This document shows positions 45,492 to 47,911 of a stretch of 47,911 nt of DNA, piece by piece (the stretch's first letter is position 1; each line of letters begins with the position of its first letter). The notes under the pieces are model-generated. The model was not told where the DNA came from, made no database searches, and worked only from the letters and a program-made list of their open reading frames with translations. The position numbers and the translations under genes were made by a program. This DNA comes from Verrucomicrobiales bacterium (GTDB taxonomy: Bacteria; Verrucomicrobiota; Verrucomicrobiia; Verrucomicrobiales; DEV007): contig JARGOD010000035.1 of NCBI GenBank assembly GCA_029210205.1, forward strand, positions 1 to 47,911, in the 5' to 3' direction.

Positions 45492-46127
45492 TCAGTTTTC
45501 GTTTCTCTGTTGATCGATCCGCTCCCTCCACTCCCAGAACGCCTTCTCCCTTGGAGCCATGTAGTCTTTGAGCTCAGTAAAGCTCAGCGGCGCAAAATCC
45601 GCCGCATCGACACCGACATCGCGGGCGAGGAGTTTCAGGTTCAACGCATCTTCCTCCGCGAGACGACCGTGGACATGTCCATAGAGATGCCACGCTCCGT
45701 GAAAGGCCTTGTCCCAACTCCGCATCGGGTAGTGGTTCAGCCAGATCTTTTTCCCGTCATGCTTTACCATGCCCTGATCGATCACTTCCCCGAAGAGTGA
45801 GTCGTAGGATGGCAGATCATGATTCCCCCGCACAAAATTGACATTCGGGCAATGAATCCTGCGGCGGTAGGCAACGGCTTCCTCCAGAGATCCGAGGCAG
45901 AAATCCCCAAGAATCCAGAGCGTATCCTTCACCGCGACTCGTTCGTTGATGGCATCGATGATCGCCGCATCATGATGCTCAACCGTTTCCGCCGATACTT
46001 TCCACGAAGCACGACAATCCTGTGAGGCTCGCTCCTGGTCCCCTTCGCTCAAAAAGGGACGCTCGCAATACTTGATGATGTTGCCGTGCCCCAGATGAAG
46101 GTCGGCAGTAAACCAAAGCTCAGGCAT
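45492..46127 (-). CDS. Calcineurin-like metallophosphoesterase
   Basis: A 211-residue phosphoesterase. The metal-ligand motifs are in order: FTADLHLGHGNIIKY (D-x-H), LWILGDFCLGS (GD), VNFVRGNHDLPSY (GNHD), IWLNHYPMRSWD (H), HLYGHVHGRLAE (GHxH). It belongs to the compact phosphoesterase branch annotated as metallophosphatase or ligase-associated-like in bacteria and often tied to phage or accessory regions; the substrate is unknown. ATG start at 46127. It lies 49 bp upstream of mutS in the same direction, so they could share a transcript. It faces the PcfJ-like gene divergently across a 118-bp gap. Confidence 0.85.
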   Translation of the reverse strand: MPELWFTADLHLGHGNIIKYCERPFLSEGDQERASQDCRASWKVSAETVEHHDAAIIDAINERVAVKDTLWILGDFCLGSLEEAVAYRRRIHCPNVNFVRGNHDLPSYDSLFGEVIDQGMVKHDGKKIWLNHYPMRSWDKAFHGAWHLYGHVHGRLAEEDALNLKLLARDVGVDAADFAPLSFTELKDYMAPREKAFWEWRERIDQQRNEN

Positions 46128-46245
46128 GATGATAAAAAATTACCACCGAAAAACGGATCGGAAAAATCGATGATCGGGATCAGCGGGATTGAAAAACAGA
46201 TCCGACGGCATGCCGTGATTGCAAGATGCACAGTCATGTATTTTG

Positions 46246-47547
46246 ATGCGGGTCCCGATGCCCCGTTCCGCACAACTGGACATCACCGCCGACGCCTTTG
46301 AAGCTGGATCCTTGTATCTCTTCAAAGACTCGGTGGCGATGCGTCTCACCGCCGCCCCCGTTCCGCAGGCGGTGAGACGACATCGCTCGGAGGGCCTCTG
46401 GACTCCTTTTATTCCGGAATTTCGGATCATCCATCCCTACCGTCCACGTCGCGTTCCGCAGAAAAAGGCAGCGCCGACGGAGCAGCTTGCGTTCGACTTT
46501 TTCGAGGAAACCTTTGAGCCGGAAAAGCCGCTTCAGGAAACAAAGGCCCAGCAGAGAAAGCGCGCTTTTGACAAGTTTCGTTTCTCGATGCCGAAACCAT
46601 TCGCAAAAGTTCTCGAGCCATTCAAAACCCATCAGTGGCCGCTGCTCGTCCTCCTTCATCACGACGCGTTGGCGCTGGAAATGGCCGAGAGCAATCCAGC
46701 GCTCGCGTTCTTTCTCGCTCAGCGAATGAAATGCGATGCTGCGATGATTGAGTCGCTTCGATGCTGCTCAATGAGGCAACGTGACATCATGGAAATTCTC
46801 GGCCTTCCAAGCACGAATGGCGCTGTGAAGCTGTTCCGGAAAATTGCGCCCGCTTCGCTCAATGGAGATCACTGGGGCTCGATGCTGGAGGTCTTTCGCC
46901 GTGAGCTCGACGACACCAAATCGCCGCTGAATCACCTCGAGGCGATTAACTCCGGCGTCATCGAAATATTACTCAACCCTGCCGCCGCGCGCGCCGCCGG
47001 CCCGGCTTTGCTGAAAGAAGTGGCCAAAGACAAAGCAGAGAATCACCGGGGCCGCATCGTCCACATGATCACCGGCACGCTGCAGATGCAGGAGGAATTG
47101 CGTGACGATGGCAACAGTCACATCAAGCGAACCCACTTTGCGAATCTCCTTCGCCTCCGCGAAACACACGAAGAAGTCACGAAGCGTTATCGCCGTCGCA
47201 TTCGCCAACTCATCGAAGCCAATCAACACGATACCGAACGCTTCCGGACGCCACCCCTTCCCGGAATCCCCGGAGAGATCGAACCCATCACCAGCCCCGA
47301 AGGACTCGTCAACGAAGGCGAGGCTCAGGGCAATTGCGTCGCTAGCTATGCCGAGCGTGTCCGCCAGGGCTCGACCTTCATCTACCGTGTCCTTGCGCCG
47401 GAGCGGGCGACGCTTTCGGTCGTAAAAAATTCGCCCTTCGCCGACTGGGAAATCGGTGAACTCGAGTCCAAGTACAACACTGACGTGCGTGATGAGATGG
47501 AGGATTTTGTTACCGCGTGGCTCGATCGCCATCAGAGCATGGTTTGA
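46246..47547 (+). CDS. PcfJ-like domain protein
   Basis: A 433-residue protein if it begins at the ATG at 46246; 46258 is an alternative, and an upstream TTG at 46219 is unlikely. The C-terminal half has the PcfJ hallmark: EGLVNEGEAQGNCVASYAER (N363-C364-V365), the strand STFIYRVLAPERATLSV, then WEIGELESKYNTDVRDEMED. PcfJ was first seen on conjugative plasmid pCF10; its domain is also common in chromosomal genes near mobile elements, with no proven activity. The N-terminal part has a zone of charged residues and helical segments. No conjugation gene is nearby. Hypothetical function; family call fairly sure. Confidence 0.75.
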   Translation: MRVPMPRSAQLDITADAFEAGSLYLFKDSVAMRLTAAPVPQAVRRHRSEGLWTPFIPEFRIIHPYRPRRVPQKKAAPTEQLAFDFFEETFEPEKPLQETKAQQRKRAFDKFRFSMPKPFAKVLEPFKTHQWPLLVLLHHDALALEMAESNPALAFFLAQRMKCDAAMIESLRCCSMRQRDIMEILGLPSTNGAVKLFRKIAPASLNGDHWGSMLEVFRRELDDTKSPLNHLEAINSGVIEILLNPAAARAAGPALLKEVAKDKAENHRGRIVHMITGTLQMQEELRDDGNSHIKRTHFANLLRLRETHEEVTKRYRRRIRQLIEANQHDTERFRTPPLPGIPGEIEPITSPEGLVNEGEAQGNCVASYAERVRQGSTFIYRVLAPERATLSVVKNSPFADWEIGELESKYNTDVRDEMEDFVTAWLDRHQSMV

Positions 47548-47553
47548 GAAAAT

Positions 47554-47570
47554 CCTGAAATGTTTTCAGG
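47554..47570. terminator. Small hairpin after PcfJ-like gene
   Basis: CCTGAAA-TGT-TTTCAGG, a perfect 7-bp stem with 3-nt loop, lies 7 bp after the stop and 37 bp before the thioredoxin gene. No T-tract follows, so its efficiency as terminator is uncertain. Confidence 0.35.
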
Positions 47571-47606
47571 CCTCATGCGTCTAATGTGAGACAACCTTCT
47601 TTAGAA

Positions 47607-47911
47607 ATGAAACAGAAACTCCTCCTCCTTGCCCTCCCCGCCCTTGCTCTCGGAACTTTTCTCCTTCAGGGGAAGGCGAACTCTGCAGAACAGTCAGATC
47701 TCCGGATTCTGAAATTCGAAGCCGACTGGTGTGGTCCCTGCCAGCAGATGAAGCCTGTTTTCGACAAGGTCTCAAAGAGCCTGAGCGATGAAGCTAGCTT
47801 TGAAACCATCAACGTCGATGAACAGCCAAGCCTCGCTGATCGCTACAATGTCCGCGGCCTCCCCACCGTCATTGCGATCAAAGACGGCAAAGTCGTCGAC
47901 CGCTCGATGGG
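47607..47911 (+). CDS. Exported thioredoxin-like protein, N-terminal part
   Basis: The first 101 residues of a thioredoxin-fold protein; the gene runs off the window edge. Residues 1-26 are a signal peptide (LLLLALPALALGTFLLQG, cleavage near ANSA). The active site is C42-G-P-C45 in EADWCGPCQQMKPVFDKV, followed by INVDEQPSLADRYNVRGLPT with the conserved cis-Pro. CGPC with an exported location points to periplasmic thiol reduction or thioredoxin activity rather than a DsbA-type oxidase. ATG start at 47607. The missing C-terminus includes the last strand and helix. Confidence 0.9.
   Translation, partial: MKQKLLLLALPALALGTFLLQGKANSAEQSDLRILKFEADWCGPCQQMKPVFDKVSKSLSDEASFETINVDEQPSLADRYNVRGLPTVIAIKDGKVVDRSM

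Noticed and set aside
42399-47547. A complete defence island around the PycTM-like gene
   Set aside because: No cyclase, restriction, retron or CBASS gene is present; mutS and the phosphoesterase read as ordinary genes.

Overview
The window looks like the chromosome of a verrucomicrobial (PVC-group) bacterium. That assignment is inferred from gene content, not from a marker gene. The pointers are a planctomycete-type cytochrome (PSCyt1) gene, an ECF sigma factor translationally coupled to a FecR/LamG membrane protein, a Ser/Thr kinase with a LamG-like C-terminus, Tat-exported sulfatase and FAD oxidoreductase, an M60 peptidase, SYLF and YdjY proteins, a K+-dependent membrane pyrophosphatase and a monomeric isocitrate dehydrogenase. 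Coding density is high, many starts lack a clear Shine-Dalgarno, and no gene-free stretch exceeds 300 bp (the longest, 30243-30512, holds nothing recognisable beyond presumed promoters).

Layout. 1-8489: PSCyt1 gene (cut by the window edge) behind an IclR regulator; TerB-like protein; dGTPase; membrane Ser/Thr kinase; DoxX protein; DEAD-box-type helicase; a TIM-barrel isomerase; a SYLF lipid-binding protein. 8724-15267: a 6.3-kb block of five phosphorelay genes (three leftward, two rightward) enclosed by two identical 120-bp direct repeats, each containing a complete tRNA-Thr(UGU) gene. The block looks AT-richer than its surroundings and encodes kinases and receivers only, with no DNA-binding or enzymatic output. 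15313-19898: type II NADH dehydrogenase, YdjY protein, prenyltransferase-repeat protein, an unknown lipoprotein. 19982-23953: an AraC regulator divergent from a three-gene operon (DHDPS-like aldolase/lyase, TIM-barrel isomerase, Gfo/Idh/MocA dehydrogenase), probably for catabolism of an unidentified sugar-like compound. 24022-27893: a leftward housekeeping cluster carA - FHA protein - purA - uppS. 27978-35868: M60 peptidase, isocitrate dehydrogenase, sulfatase, FAD oxidoreductase. 35920-39371: BON-MscS channel, ECF sigma factor and FecR/LamG partner. 39418-47911: membrane pyrophosphatase, small secreted protein, an orphan PycTM-like membrane protein, mutS, a phosphoesterase, a PcfJ-like protein and the start of a secreted thioredoxin.

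The strongest candidate for something undescribed is the tRNA-Thr-bounded phosphorelay block: a self-contained signalling cassette without integrase or output domain, inserted so that both tRNA copies stay intact but only the right-hand copy keeps a good promoter. Secondary candidates are the orphan PycTM protein (a family known as effectors of Pycsar antiphage defence, here without a nucleotide cyclase) and the AraC-controlled catabolic operon of unknown substrate.
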